The translations under genes were made by a program, and so were the position numbers. Below the pieces are notes generated by a model. It was not told where the DNA came from. It was given only the letters and a program-made list of their open reading frames with translations, and searched no databases. From Limnohabitans sp. Rim8 (GTDB taxonomy: Bacteria; Pseudomonadota; Gammaproteobacteria; Burkholderiales; Burkholderiaceae_C), in NCBI GenBank assembly GCA_945901045.1, contig CAMDKK010000041.1, positions 1-35,440 on the forward strand: DNA of 35,440 bases, in the 5' to 3' direction. Positions 16,179 through 25,231 of this stretch are shown one piece after another. Position 1 is the first letter of the stretch, and each line of letters opens with the position of its first letter.

Positions 16179-17398
16179 CCCCCAGTCTTCCAGCTGCCGC
16201 TTACCCGTTGCACACGCGTGGCGTTGATGTTGACTGGCCAAGGCCAGTCAAAGGCTTGGCGATGGTTGTCAAACCACATGAATTGACTGCCCGCTTGCAA
16301 GTTGGGCAGGCCCGAAGATAAAGCAACTTGACCGCTCACCAAACCGCTGTGCCAAAGCGCGGCGCGGCTGTCTTGGCATTGGGTGTCCAAAAAGACCGTG
16401 CCCACAATTTGTGCGCTGGGGCTGATGCGCGGGCACCGGCTGGCGCAGGCCGCTGCAGAAAATACCAGCACCACGGGGGCGCTGATTGTGCCTACACTTT
16501 GCGACCACTCGGCCGGGCTGTCTGTCCAGTACACGGTTCGCGCAGGTTGTGTCAGGCTGCTCAAACCTTTGAGCGCTTGAGCTTCAGAGATGGCCTGAAT
16601 CTGCGCCGGTGTGGTTTGGCCAAACAAGGAGGACCAAACTGCAGAGTCACAGGTTGCAGGGTTAGGCACCGGTGTGGCGGTGGACGGCGTGACGAGTGTG
16701 CCGCCTTGCAAGCTGCTGGCGTCGACCTTCAGGCAGGCTTGCTGCTCTGAAGTTGTTATCACGCCGTTGCCATCCAGGTCGGGTGCATAAAGGGTTTGAA
16801 TGGCGGTCCCGATGCTCAGTCCAGTGCCGCTGCATCCGGTCTGGTTGGCACCAGGTGGACAAAAGCGCGTGCTGCCGGCAATGGCTTCATTCACGCAGCC
16901 CTGGGTGAGCAATGGGGTGGCTTGGTTGGCTGCGCCAATCGGGCCTGCGGTCGGCAGGTAAACGCTTTGCTGTACCTGGCCCAAGCTGTGGTTGCTTGCA
17001 TGCTTGGCTTGTGCATGGACCAAGGCCACATGAGGCGCACGCACGACATCGCGCATGACGCGCACTTGCAGTGTGTGGCCTTGTGTGTCCCAGCCCGTGT
17101 CCAGGATCAAAGTGCGGCATTGCCATTCGATACCGGTGTAAGCACTCAGACATTGTTGGGGCTCGTGAGTCGACCAGAACGTGTTGGGCACGGTATTGAA
17201 ATTGAGCTCGATTTGCGCCAAGGCGGTTTCCAGCGCTGCTTCTGCGGTTTGCTGTGCTTGTGCGGCCCACACGCCGTTGTTGGCACCCAAGCGTTCAGTC
17301 AGTATGGACCGGGCGGTGAACAAACCCACCATGCTGGCCAGCAGCACAAGCAGGGTCACCATCAGCAAGGTGATGGCACCATGCGCAAGGACTTTCAT
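16175..17398 (-). CDS. pilX: Large PilX/GspK-like minor pilin with an EF-hand-type loop
   Basis: 407 residues. The N-terminus is H-G-A-I-T-L-L-M-V-T-L-L-V-L-L-A, a pilin-type helix after a Gly7 cleavage site but with Leu, not Glu, at mature +5. That is characteristic of PilX- and GspK-type tip subunits. The protein is roughly twice the usual PilX length and Cys-rich. Residues 207-218 read D-L-D-G-N-G-V-I-T-T-S-E, a canonical 12-residue Ca2+-binding loop. GspK pseudopilins are likewise large, lack Glu5 and bind calcium, so a tip position is plausible (inference). The gene overlaps pilW-like upstream and pilV downstream by ATGA. The symbol is by position and N-terminus and is less certain than for pilV. 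Confidence 0.75.
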   Translation of the reverse strand: MKVLAHGAITLLMVTLLVLLASMVGLFTARSILTERLGANNGVWAAQAQQTAEAALETALAQIELNFNTVPNTFWSTHEPQQCLSAYTGIEWQCRTLILDTGWDTQGHTLQVRVMRDVVRAPHVALVHAQAKHASNHSLGQVQQSVYLPTAGPIGAANQATPLLTQGCVNEAIAGSTRFCPPGANQTGCSGTGLSIGTAIQTLYAPDLDGNGVITTSEQQACLKVDASSLQGGTLVTPSTATPVPNPATCDSAVWSSLFGQTTPAQIQAISEAQALKGLSSLTQPARTVYWTDSPAEWSQSVGTISAPVVLVFSAAACASRCPRISPSAQIVGTVFLDTQCQDSRAALWHSGLVSGQVALSSGLPNLQAGSQFMWFDNHRQAFDWPWPVNINATRVQRVSGSWKTGG

Positions 17399-18012
17399 GT
17401 GCAGTCACCGGCAAGTGCTGTAGCGGGAATGGCATTGTGCAAAGTGATGCTTTGTTTTTGGGTCACGAGGGTATGGGGGTCATTGGGTGAAGCCGCCGTG
17501 ATTTGGACCGTGATGTGGCGAAGCAAGCTGCCCTGGACCCAGCTGCAGCGGGAAGTGAATTCCAAGGACATGACTTTGATGCTGGCCGCGTCGGTGATTG
17601 CACTCCAGACGGCAGGGTCGCAGGCGGTTTTGGCTTGCAGCGCATTGGAGTTGAGTTTGAAACCGGTGCATTCGTTGTTGTCTTTGCTGCCGTTGTCATT
17701 GCGGTCCCAGCTGAACTCTATCTGGTTGGCGCTGACATTGAAGTCCTCTGCTGCGCCGCAAAAGTCATCTTTGCAAGTGGACTTGATCCGTGTGCGCCAA
17801 GCGCCGTTCACGTACTGCGCTCGCCGAATGTCTTGCACCATCCAAGCCATCGCGGTGCGCAGGTCTTGCGCCAGATGGCTTTCTTGCAAGGCGGTGCGTT
17901 GACTTTTGAGCGTTGTCATCCACAAGTGGATACCCGCGCTGATGACCATGAGGCCCATCGCCAAGCCGATCAGCAGGCTGACCATGCTCTCGCCGCGCAT
18001 GCGCCGCATCAT
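17395..18012 (-). CDS. pilW: PilW-like minor pilin with atypical prepilin signature
   Basis: 205 residues. M-M-R-R-M-R-G is followed by E-S-M-V-S-L-L-I-G-L-A-M-G-L-M, a PilW-type helix. Later Q-D-L-R-T-A-M-A-W-M-V-Q-D-I-R-R-A-Q matches the region after the helix in PilW proteins. If cleavage is after Gly7, mature +1 is Glu and +5 is Ser, unlike the usual Phe+1/Glu+5. Residues 103-114 (D-R-N-D-N-G-S-K-D-N-N-E) resemble a Ca2+ loop but lack the usual hydrophobic residue at position 8. ATG 18012 overlaps the upstream stop (ATGA) and so fixes the start; the stop overlaps the pilX-like start. Confidence 0.78.
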   Translation of the reverse strand: MMRRMRGESMVSLLIGLAMGLMVISAGIHLWMTTLKSQRTALQESHLAQDLRTAMAWMVQDIRRAQYVNGAWRTRIKSTCKDDFCGAAEDFNVSANQIEFSWDRNDNGSKDNNECTGFKLNSNALQAKTACDPAVWSAITDAASIKVMSLEFTSRCSWVQGSLLRHITVQITAASPNDPHTLVTQKQSITLHNAIPATALAGDCT

Positions 18013-18458
18013 TGTTTCCAGCACCGAGGCGCATCGTTTTGCGCTGCATTGCCGCTGGTCAAGGACACAGTGGCCGTGTTCAACAGGCGCAGTTGCATGC
18101 GCTGGCAATCGGTGTCATTGGCTTGGTCGCCCAAGGCGCTGGCCATGGCAATGAAACCATCGCTTGTGGCTTCAGAAATGCTGAGTTGGAAATAGGCTTG
18201 TCCTGAACTGCTGGTGAGACCCAGGTCATTCAGGTTGAGGGCGTAGGTGTCGTGGTGGGAGCGCCAACGCACCTGTTCAAGTTGGATGCGTTGCAAACTC
18301 GTTTGCGCATCGATTCGCCTGGCTTTGCGAATTTGGCTTTGAAAAGAGGGCAGGGCCAGTGACGCGAGTACCCCCACGATGGCCAACACGACCATCAACT
18401 CGATCAACGTGAATCCGCGGTTGCGTTGCGCGCAACTGTTTAGGGCCAATGCAAGCAT
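18009..18458 (-). CDS. pilE: Type IV pilin, PilE-like
   Basis: 149 residues. The leader ends Q-R-N-R-G, then F-T-L-I-E-L-M-V-V-L-A-I-V-G-V-L-A-S-L-A-L-P-S-F-Q, the canonical type IVa pilin helix with Glu+5. The globular part has two Cys (in D-C-Q-R and R-C-W-K-Q) that can form the C-terminal disulfide loop of pilins. It is small and heads the minor-pilin run, so it is probably a PilE-type minor subunit rather than the major pilin. An AGGGAG site lies about 7 bases before the ATG at 18458. A TATAAA box is at 18483-18478 on this strand. Confidence 0.85.
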   Translation of the reverse strand: MLALALNSCAQRNRGFTLIELMVVLAIVGVLASLALPSFQSQIRKARRIDAQTSLQRIQLEQVRWRSHHDTYALNLNDLGLTSSSGQAYFQLSISEATSDGFIAMASALGDQANDTDCQRMQLRLLNTATVSLTSGNAAQNDAPRCWKQ

Positions 18459-18559
18459 GGCGGTCTCCCTGACTGTTTTTATAAATTTTGCGCCGTGATG
18501 GCGTACTTGGCAAGTCTGCTTTGACGGGGCTTAATAGAAAAAACGACAGGGAGGATGTG
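18459..18559. promoter_or_regulatory. Divergent promoter region between pilE-like operon and fimT
   Basis: The 101-base gap holds a TATAAA -10-like hexamer for the pilin operon (minus strand, 18483-18478). For fimT there is a TTGGCA (18507-18512) with TTAATA 18 bases later. The fimT -10 match is weak. Both genes have good ribosome-binding sites (AGGGAG for pilE-like, GGAGG for fimT). Confidence 0.35.
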
Positions 18560-19117
18560 ATGCAAAAAAAAAGACGCTTTGGTCTTGCGGGTTTGACCTT
18601 GATAGAGCTGATGATGGGCATGCTGCTGGTGGCCGTGTTGATCACCCTCGGTGCAGGAAGCCTCAGGCCTTTGTGGCAAAAATACCAATTGCAAGCGCAA
18701 GCAGAAGATTTGTTGTCTTCCTTGTTCTTGGCGCGCAGTGAGGCCCTCAAGCGGGGCGTACGTGTGACCGCATGTGTCTCCAGGGATGGCATTCAGTGCC
18801 ACAGCACGGGGGATTGGAATCAAGGGTGGCTGGTCTTTGAAGATGCCGACGCCAATGCCACACGTTCAGCACCTGAGCTACTGCTCCAGACGCATGGGGC
18901 GTTGCCATTGAACTTGTTGGCCTCAGGCAACAGTCCGGTTGCCCGCTACGTGTCATATGCCCCTACCGGGCGCAGTTTGTCCACCTCAGGCGCGTTTCAG
19001 GCCGGAACCATCACACTGTGTCGGTCTTCTGATGAGCATGGACAAGGCTGGAAACTGGTGATCAATGCGGTGGGCAGGCCCAGGCTGGAGAAAGCCACGC
19101 TCACCACTTGCCTTTGA
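18560..19117 (+). CDS. fimT: GspH/FimT-family minor pilin
   Basis: 185 residues. After M-Q-K-K-R-R-F-G-L-A-G the mature part begins L-T-L-I-E-L-M-M-G-M-L-L, with Glu+5 and Leu rather than Phe at +1. The C-terminal half has the GspH/FimT pattern (S-E-A-L-K-R-G, W-N-Q-G-W-L-V-F and a Cys-containing T-L-C-R-S). FimT proteins are minor pilins, some of which bind DNA for natural transformation; I cannot tell whether this one does. ATG 18560 has GGAGG 5 bases upstream. A run of nine A's (18564-18572) immediately follows the start codon. It converges on nrdR with 3 bases between stops. Confidence 0.87.
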   Translation: MQKKRRFGLAGLTLIELMMGMLLVAVLITLGAGSLRPLWQKYQLQAQAEDLLSSLFLARSEALKRGVRVTACVSRDGIQCHSTGDWNQGWLVFEDADANATRSAPELLLQTHGALPLNLLASGNSPVARYVSYAPTGRSLSTSGAFQAGTITLCRSSDEHGQGWKLVINAVGRPRLEKATLTTCL

Positions 19118-19120
19118 TGC

Positions 19121-19570
19121 TTATTTGTTGACTTCGTCGACCAGCAGTTTGAAGTCGTCAATGTCTTCAAAGCTGCGGTACACACTGGCAAAACGCACAT
19201 AGGCAACTTTGTCGAGTTTTTTCAATTCGCGCATGACCCACTCGCCCAATCTGTTCGAGGCGATTTCGCGTTGCGCAAAGCCGAGCAATTTTTCTTCGAT
19301 GCGCTCGATCGCCGAGTCCACCTGCTCGGTGCTGACCGGTCGTTTGCGCAGGGCCAGGTTCAAGCTGGCACGCAGTTTGACGCGTTCGTATTCGTTGCGC
19401 CGACCGTCCTTTTTAACGATGGCAGGAAAGCTCACTTCAGGTCGCTCGTACGTGGTGAAGCGCTTTTCGCAACTGCCGCATTGACGGCGGCGACGGATCA
19501 AGTCCCCGTCTTCGGCCAAACGGGTCTCCACCACTTGGGTGTCGTTATGGCCGCAGAAGGGGCATTTCAT
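19121..19570 (-). CDS. nrdR: Transcriptional repressor NrdR
   Basis: 149 residues. The N-terminal zinc ribbon C-P-F-C ... [13 protein letters not shown] binds DNA. The following ATP-cone domain (from about residue 46, [10 protein letters not shown]) senses ATP/dATP. NrdR represses ribonucleotide reductase genes by binding NrdR boxes when dATP is high. The glyA-nrdR pairing is common in proteobacteria; here nrdR begins 7 bases after glyA ends, so it is probably co-transcribed and would share the ZTP riboswitch control. Confidence 0.97.
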   Translation of the reverse strand: MKCPFCGHNDTQVVETRLAEDGDLIRRRRQCGSCEKRFTTYERPEVSFPAIVKKDGRRNEYERVKLRASLNLALRKRPVSTEQVDSAIERIEEKLLGFAQREIASNRLGEWVMRELKKLDKVAYVRFASVYRSFEDIDDFKLLVDEVNK

Positions 19571-19577
19571 TGAGAGC

Positions 19578-20837
<1,260 letters not shown>

Positions 20838-20882
20838 GGCAGTCCTTCAAATGAATGGAACCTTGGCAATGAAAATTGACAA

Positions 20883-21058
20883 GGGCTGCCCAGGCGAACG
20901 GCTGAAGACCGGCCAAAATGTCCAGAAAGGACCGTTTGGCGGCTGTGCGCTCCCCAGTGGTGATGTGACGCTCACTGCGAGTCGTCAAGGTCCACGTCAG
21001 GCTGGTTGCGGCCCTGAGGCCTGGACACAGCCCTATCGCCAGTCGCGCACGCCCAAAG
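20883..21058 (-). promoter_or_regulatory. ZTP (pfl motif) riboswitch in the glyA leader
   Basis: On the minus strand the leader contains, in order, the conserved blocks of the ZTP riboswitch: G-TGCGCGACTGGCG (21050-21037), CACTGGGGAGCGCAC (ending at 20945) and CGCCTGGGCA (20896-20887). Stem P1 is GTGCGC/GCGCAC (21050-21045 with 20950-20945). GGCG of the first block can pair with CGCC of the last, the known pseudoknot. AACGG/CCGTT closes the 3' hairpin. The aptamer senses ZTP/ZMP, which accumulate when 10-formyl-THF runs low, and glyA is a known target class. The segment between the first two blocks is unusually long (about 80 bases, including a GGCC-TCAG-GGCC hairpin). It contains GGGCTG and CCAGGC, which are complementary to the 3' end of the motif. 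The expression platform in the 45 bases before glyA is not clear; no poly-U terminator is seen, so translational control may be more likely. Confidence 0.88.
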
Positions 21059-21096
21059 TGTATCCGAGACCGAGCCCGAGCCCGAAAATGACCCTT

Positions 21097-21903
21097 TTAA
21101 AGGGAAATTGAATCCGATCTGACAGGCGCTTGCCAGCGAACAGGCCGCATTTTGGTTCTTGATTCTTCGCTCTGGGTGCGGGCTTGCCGTAAGGATTGGG
21201 TGATGCGGGCCAATCGCTGTTCTTCTTGCAAGACGCGCTCAAGGTAATTGCTTTCACGGCTCTTGGTGGTTTCAGCGTAGGCGATCAAAGCGGCATCAAT
21301 CGAGCCTTTCTGGACAGACAAGTCATGCAGCAAACTGACCCCAAGCCGCAAGTTGCTCAAAGGGTCAAAGGTGGCCATGGGCCCACCCAATTGAGCGAGC
21401 TTGTGGGCTTGCTGCATGGGCAGGATTTGCATCAGACCTTGGCCGCCCACGCTGCTTTGCGCAAAGGGGTTGAAGTTCGACTCGATCGCCATGATGGCCA
21501 GTATGAGCGTGGGGGCGATATTTGCCCGCTCTCCCAAAAGAAAGGCTTCAGCCACGAGAACGCTTAGTGGTTCTGGTGACACGTTGTATTTTCGGCTCAA
21601 CCAATAGGTCACTGAAGCTTGTTCGGCCGGCAAATCCAAAGGATCGCCAGCGGTGGTGCGCTCCAAGGCCGCGAAGCTTTTTGCTGGAGACCACGTGTTG
21701 GTGATTTGACGGGCTTCAAGCCAAGCCAACAAATGCGTGGTGGCCGTGACGCGCAATTCGGGTCGGGCCGACAACATCAATGCGGCCGCGATCACTAGCA
21801 GACCGAGCAAGGCAAAACCATTGCGCGTGATTTCAACGAAGCCTTCTCGGGCATCGAGTGCCATCACGCGCAGGGTATTCCAAGTTGTTCTGAGTAAAAT
21901 CAA
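21097..21903 (-). CDS. Membrane-anchored lytic transglycosylase (SLT domain)
   Basis: 268 residues. One N-terminal membrane helix (about 28-46) leaves the rest in the periplasm. The SLT domain carries the catalytic glutamate in M-A-I-E-S-N-F-N-P-F (Glu141), then G-G-Q-G-L-M-Q-I-L-P and A-L-I-A-Y, the usual family 1 lytic transglycosylase motifs. Such enzymes cleave peptidoglycan between MurNAc and GlcNAc, forming 1,6-anhydro ends. There is no SPOR, LysM or other accessory domain, so its partner is unknown. It is on the same strand as glyA and ends about 40 bases before the riboswitch. Confidence 0.88.
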   Translation of the reverse strand: MILLRTTWNTLRVMALDAREGFVEITRNGFALLGLLVIAAALMLSARPELRVTATTHLLAWLEARQITNTWSPAKSFAALERTTAGDPLDLPAEQASVTYWLSRKYNVSPEPLSVLVAEAFLLGERANIAPTLILAIMAIESNFNPFAQSSVGGQGLMQILPMQQAHKLAQLGGPMATFDPLSNLRLGVSLLHDLSVQKGSIDAALIAYAETTKSRESNYLERVLQEEQRLARITQSLRQARTQSEESRTKMRPVRWQAPVRSDSISL

Positions 21904-22214
21904 ATGAGGAGTTCCAAGGGCATCACTGGGGGAAGGTGGTAGCGCCGAGTTGATAAACGACGAACCTACACGCAGGAGCGTGATCGGAGGAGTCGCGAGT
22001 AACGCGGATTTTAGTCGAATCTAAATATTTTATTTGATATGTCAATAACAGTCTTTAGATTTTTTAATTTGTACGTCAGGTCTTACCGGGTCCGAAACTG
22101 AAAGCTTTGACGCAGCTAAATCGATGACTTTCGTCACCATCCAAGCGCTGTTTTTGAAACCAGACCAAATAACGGTGAAAATACAGCCTGTTTATCTTTT
22201 CCAGTGTTGACACA
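21904..22214. other. Intergenic region between the transglycosylase and DUF349 gene
   Basis: 311 bases between divergent genes, no credible small gene. The stretch 22017-22075 is strongly AT-rich and probably holds promoter elements; TTGATA at about 22036 followed by a TAGATT-like hexamer 16 bases later is the best, but weak, pair facing the DUF349 gene. No riboswitch or repeat was recognised. Confidence 0.4.
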
Positions 22215-25200
22215 GTGACCCAAGCATCTTCTAAGACTCTCGATCTCTCCGGTTTGGATACCCTGACCGGCGGTGTTTTTACCGCGTCCACTTCTGGCGA
22301 GCGCATTGCCCGCTTGCGCGAATGGCTTTTGACGGAACCTTCACCGGAGCAAATGCAAGACATCTTCAAAGAATTATCTTCACGGGACAAGGGTGCAGCC
22401 AAGATTCTGAGAGAGAAACTGGACGAGATCAAAAGAGCCCGCGCACAAGATGCCTTAGCCGCTGAGTGGGCCGACCGTGCACGGACCTTGCTGGGCAGCT
22501 TGCGACTGAACATTGCCGATGCCTTGGCTTGGCAGCGCGACGCAGCCAAAGCTGGCGCCCCCCTGTCCCGCGAGCCCTTGGCGGGCTTGAAAGTGCAGTT
22601 GGCCGAAGTGGTGAAAACAGTCGAAGACTTGCAGCACCAAGTGATGGTCCAGCGAGAAGCGGCCGTTTTGTTGGCCCAGCGAATTGAGATTTTGTCGACC
22701 AAGAGTTGGCAAGAAGCCCATGCAGTGCGCGATGCCTTGCAAACCGATGTGAGGCATTGGCAACAGCAAGCGCAAAACCTGACGAGCCAATCGGGATGGC
22801 CCAGCGTGGACATGAAGTTCCCTGCTTTATTAGATGCCTCGCGGGGTCAATTGACGGGCGTTTGGGACGCTTTTAGTGCCGCCTTGAACCAAGCAACTGC
22901 GGCCAATGCTGACCCTGCTGCGCCTTTGCCACCCGTGCCAGTGTGGGCCGATGAGTTACGTAGTTTCCGGGTTGAGAGCGTAGTGGCTCTGCCTGAGACC
23001 GAAAAACCGGGCAAAAACGCCAAAGCCAAACTGGACCCCGCTGAGCGTCAGGTACTGCGAGAGGCGGCCACGCAAGCCGTGCTGGCTGTTTTGACCGCGG
23101 TTGAAACCGAAGTGACTGAAGGTCATGGCAAAGCGACTGCGGGTGCGGCCAATGCCTTGCGTCTGGTTTTGAAAGAGCACGGCCGCCATTTGGACACCGC
23201 CTTGGATGCGCGGGTCCACGCTGCCTTGACCGCTGCAGGCGAATTAGAAGGATGGCAACGCTGGCGTGCCGATCAACTTCGCCAGGAACTGGTCGCCAAG
23301 GCTGAAGCTTTGTTTAAACCTGTTGTATTGCGCAAACCTCAACCCCTTGTATTGCCTGAAACGGTAGACGACTCATCAGACACGCAAGCGCAAGCCTCAA
23401 TCGCTGCACATCAGGAGACTGAACCGCAGACCGATCTGCCTGACGCTGAGATTCAAAGTGTCACCAGCAGTGTTTCCACCCAACAGACTGTGGAGCCTGC
23501 GGCCCTTGCCGCCCTTGCCGCCCCTGCAGCCCCTGCGCCCAAGCCCGAGAAAGTGCCCGCCATGGGTGGGCGAAAGATGCAAGAGAATCTGCGCCAATTG
23601 CGTGAGCAATGGAAGCAAACCGACCAAGGCGGCATGCCAAACCATGCGCTTTGGAAGCGCTTCGATGCGGCTTGCAACGAGGCTTATAAAGTTGTTCAAG
23701 AATGGCTGGACAAACTCAAGCAAGAAGCCGTTGAACACCGTGGCCACCGTTTGGCGATGATAGAAGAGCTGCGGGCTTGGGGACAGGCGCATGCCGAGAA
23801 CACCGACTGGAAGTTGCACATTCGCAGCCTGAACCAATTCGCTGACAGCTGGCGCAATGCAGGTCACCTGAGTGAGAAGGCTTTTGCAGAGCTGCAACCT
23901 CAGTGGAAAAAGACCATTCACCAAGCGGCTGCGCCTTTAGAGACCGCGCAAAAAGCCAGCCTCGAGCGGCGAAATGCGTTGATCGGTGAAGCCCAAGTCT
24001 TGGGCGCCGCCGATGGATTGCGTATCGATGCCGTGAAGGCCTTGCAGCAACGCTGGCAGATCGAAGCCCAAATGGTGCCCTTAGAGCGCAAGCTGGAGCA
24101 AAAGCTGTGGGAGTCGTTCCGCAATCCGATCGACGAAGCATTTAACCGTAAGACGGTTGAGCGAGAGCAAGTGGCCTCGCAAATGAGTGCCCATGACCGC
24201 GCCGTATTGGATGCATCGCGCGCGCTTGAAGAGGCCAACGCCAGTGGCGACGCGCAAAAAATTCGCGCAGCCATGCAGGCGCTGGATGCTGCCCTGCGCG
24301 GTCAAGCCGTCGCCGTTGCAGCGGAGCAAGCCGCAACCGCTCTTCCTGCTGCAACGCCAGCCGCACAAACTTCAGCCCCACAAACTTCAGCCCCAGATGT
24401 TGCGGCGCTGTCTGAATCGGAACCGGTCGTTTCCACGCCAAGCGAGGCAGCTGCGGACCCTCAAGAGCCGGCTGCTGCTGCCCAAGGCAGCCCTGATTCT
24501 GCTGAAGAGGCCCAAGCAGCTCAAGCGCCTGCTACCCCAGTCGCGCCCCCGAAACCAGCCCGGCCGGTGGTGGCTGTGCGTGGTGACGACCGACCTGGCC
24601 AGAAGAAAACCGAACTAGCGCCTGCGGGCCGTGGTGGCAAGTTTGGCGACCGCCGTGAAGGTGCTCGTGATGGTCGTCCGTCTGATAAGGGCAGTCGGCC
24701 AGGTGATCGTTTTGGCGAACGCGCAGATCGCGGCGATCGCGGTGATCGCTTCGAGCGCGTTGACCGTGGCCCCCGTTTGGGTGATGCAGCCTTCCGTGCG
24801 CAGCGTGATGCGCTGGAGCATGCTGAGATGACCCTGCGCAAACTGGCCTCGCAAGCCCACGGAGAAACCTTAGGGAATTTGATGTCGGCTTGGGAAACCC
24901 GTCAAGCTGACGTCTTGCCTTCAGTGCAAGAGTTTGGCAAAGCTGTCAATGCAGCCGCGCGCACTGCCTGGGCTCAGGCAGTCAGTCAAGCGCCCCAAGG
25001 CGCGGCTCAGGGTGCGTTGTTGCGCTTGGAAATGGCAGCCGAAGTGCCGACACCGGCCGAATACCTGAATGAGCGCCGCGGTTTGCAGTTGCAATTGCTG
25101 ACCAAACGTAACGACCCAGGTCCGCTGGACACTTGGCGTCTGGATGTGACCGCTGTGTTGGCTGCCCCGCACGATGGTACTTCTGCGCGCAGATTGCAAA

Positions 25201-25229
25201 ACGTGCTCAAGCAGTTGCTCAAGCGCTGA
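22215..25229 (+). CDS. Large DUF349 domain protein
   Basis: 1004 residues from a GTG at 22215 with no clear ribosome-binding site. The N-terminal third is helical. Residues about 450-520 are a DUF349 unit (R-Q-L-R-E-Q-W-K-Q-T ... W-K-R-F-D-A-A-C-N-E-A), followed by two more DUF349-like helical units to about 660. Linkers near 385-450 and 705-800 are Ala/Pro/Glu/Gln-rich and likely disordered. A segment at about 796-853 is dense in Arg, Gly and Asp (R-G-G-K-F-G-D-R, D-R-G-D-R-G-D-R). The C-terminus returns to helical structure. Proteins with this domain are uncharacterised; no signal peptide or membrane helix is visible, so it is probably cytoplasmic. It converges on lpxH with 2 bases between stops. 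Confidence 0.85.
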   Translation: MTQASSKTLDLSGLDTLTGGVFTASTSGERIARLREWLLTEPSPEQMQDIFKELSSRDKGAAKILREKLDEIKRARAQDALAAEWADRARTLLGSLRLNIADALAWQRDAAKAGAPLSREPLAGLKVQLAEVVKTVEDLQHQVMVQREAAVLLAQRIEILSTKSWQEAHAVRDALQTDVRHWQQQAQNLTSQSGWPSVDMKFPALLDASRGQLTGVWDAFSAALNQATAANADPAAPLPPVPVWADELRSFRVESVVALPETEKPGKNAKAKLDPAERQVLREAATQAVLAVLTAVETEVTEGHGKATAGAANALRLVLKEHGRHLDTALDARVHAALTAAGELEGWQRWRADQLRQELVAKAEALFKPVVLRKPQPLVLPETVDDSSDTQAQASIAAHQETEPQTDLPDAEIQSVTSSVSTQQTVEPAALAALAAPAAPAPKPEKVPAMGGRKMQENLRQLREQWKQTDQGGMPNHALWKRFDAACNEAYKVVQEWLDKLKQEAVEHRGHRLAMIEELRAWGQAHAENTDWKLHIRSLNQFADSWRNAGHLSEKAFAELQPQWKKTIHQAAAPLETAQKASLERRNALIGEAQVLGAADGLRIDAVKALQQRWQIEAQMVPLERKLEQKLWESFRNPIDEAFNRKTVEREQVASQMSAHDRAVLDASRALEEANASGDAQKIRAAMQALDAALRGQAVAVAAEQAATALPAATPAAQTSAPQTSAPDVAALSESEPVVSTPSEAAADPQEPAAAAQGSPDSAEEAQAAQAPATPVAPPKPARPVVAVRGDDRPGQKKTELAPAGRGGKFGDRREGARDGRPSDKGSRPGDRFGERADRGDRGDRFERVDRGPRLGDAAFRAQRDALEHAEMTLRKLASQAHGETLGNLMSAWETRQADVLPSVQEFGKAVNAAARTAWAQAVSQAPQGAAQGALLRLEMAAEVPTPAEYLNERRGLQLQLLTKRNDPGPLDTWRLDVTAVLAAPHDGTSARRLQNVLKQLLKR

Positions 25230-25231
25230 GA

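Noticed and set aside
20883-21058. 6S RNA or glycine riboswitch in the glyA leader
   Set aside because: The long closing helix first suggested 6S RNA, but the conserved blocks match the ZTP/pfl motif and not 6S; glycine-aptamer blocks are absent.
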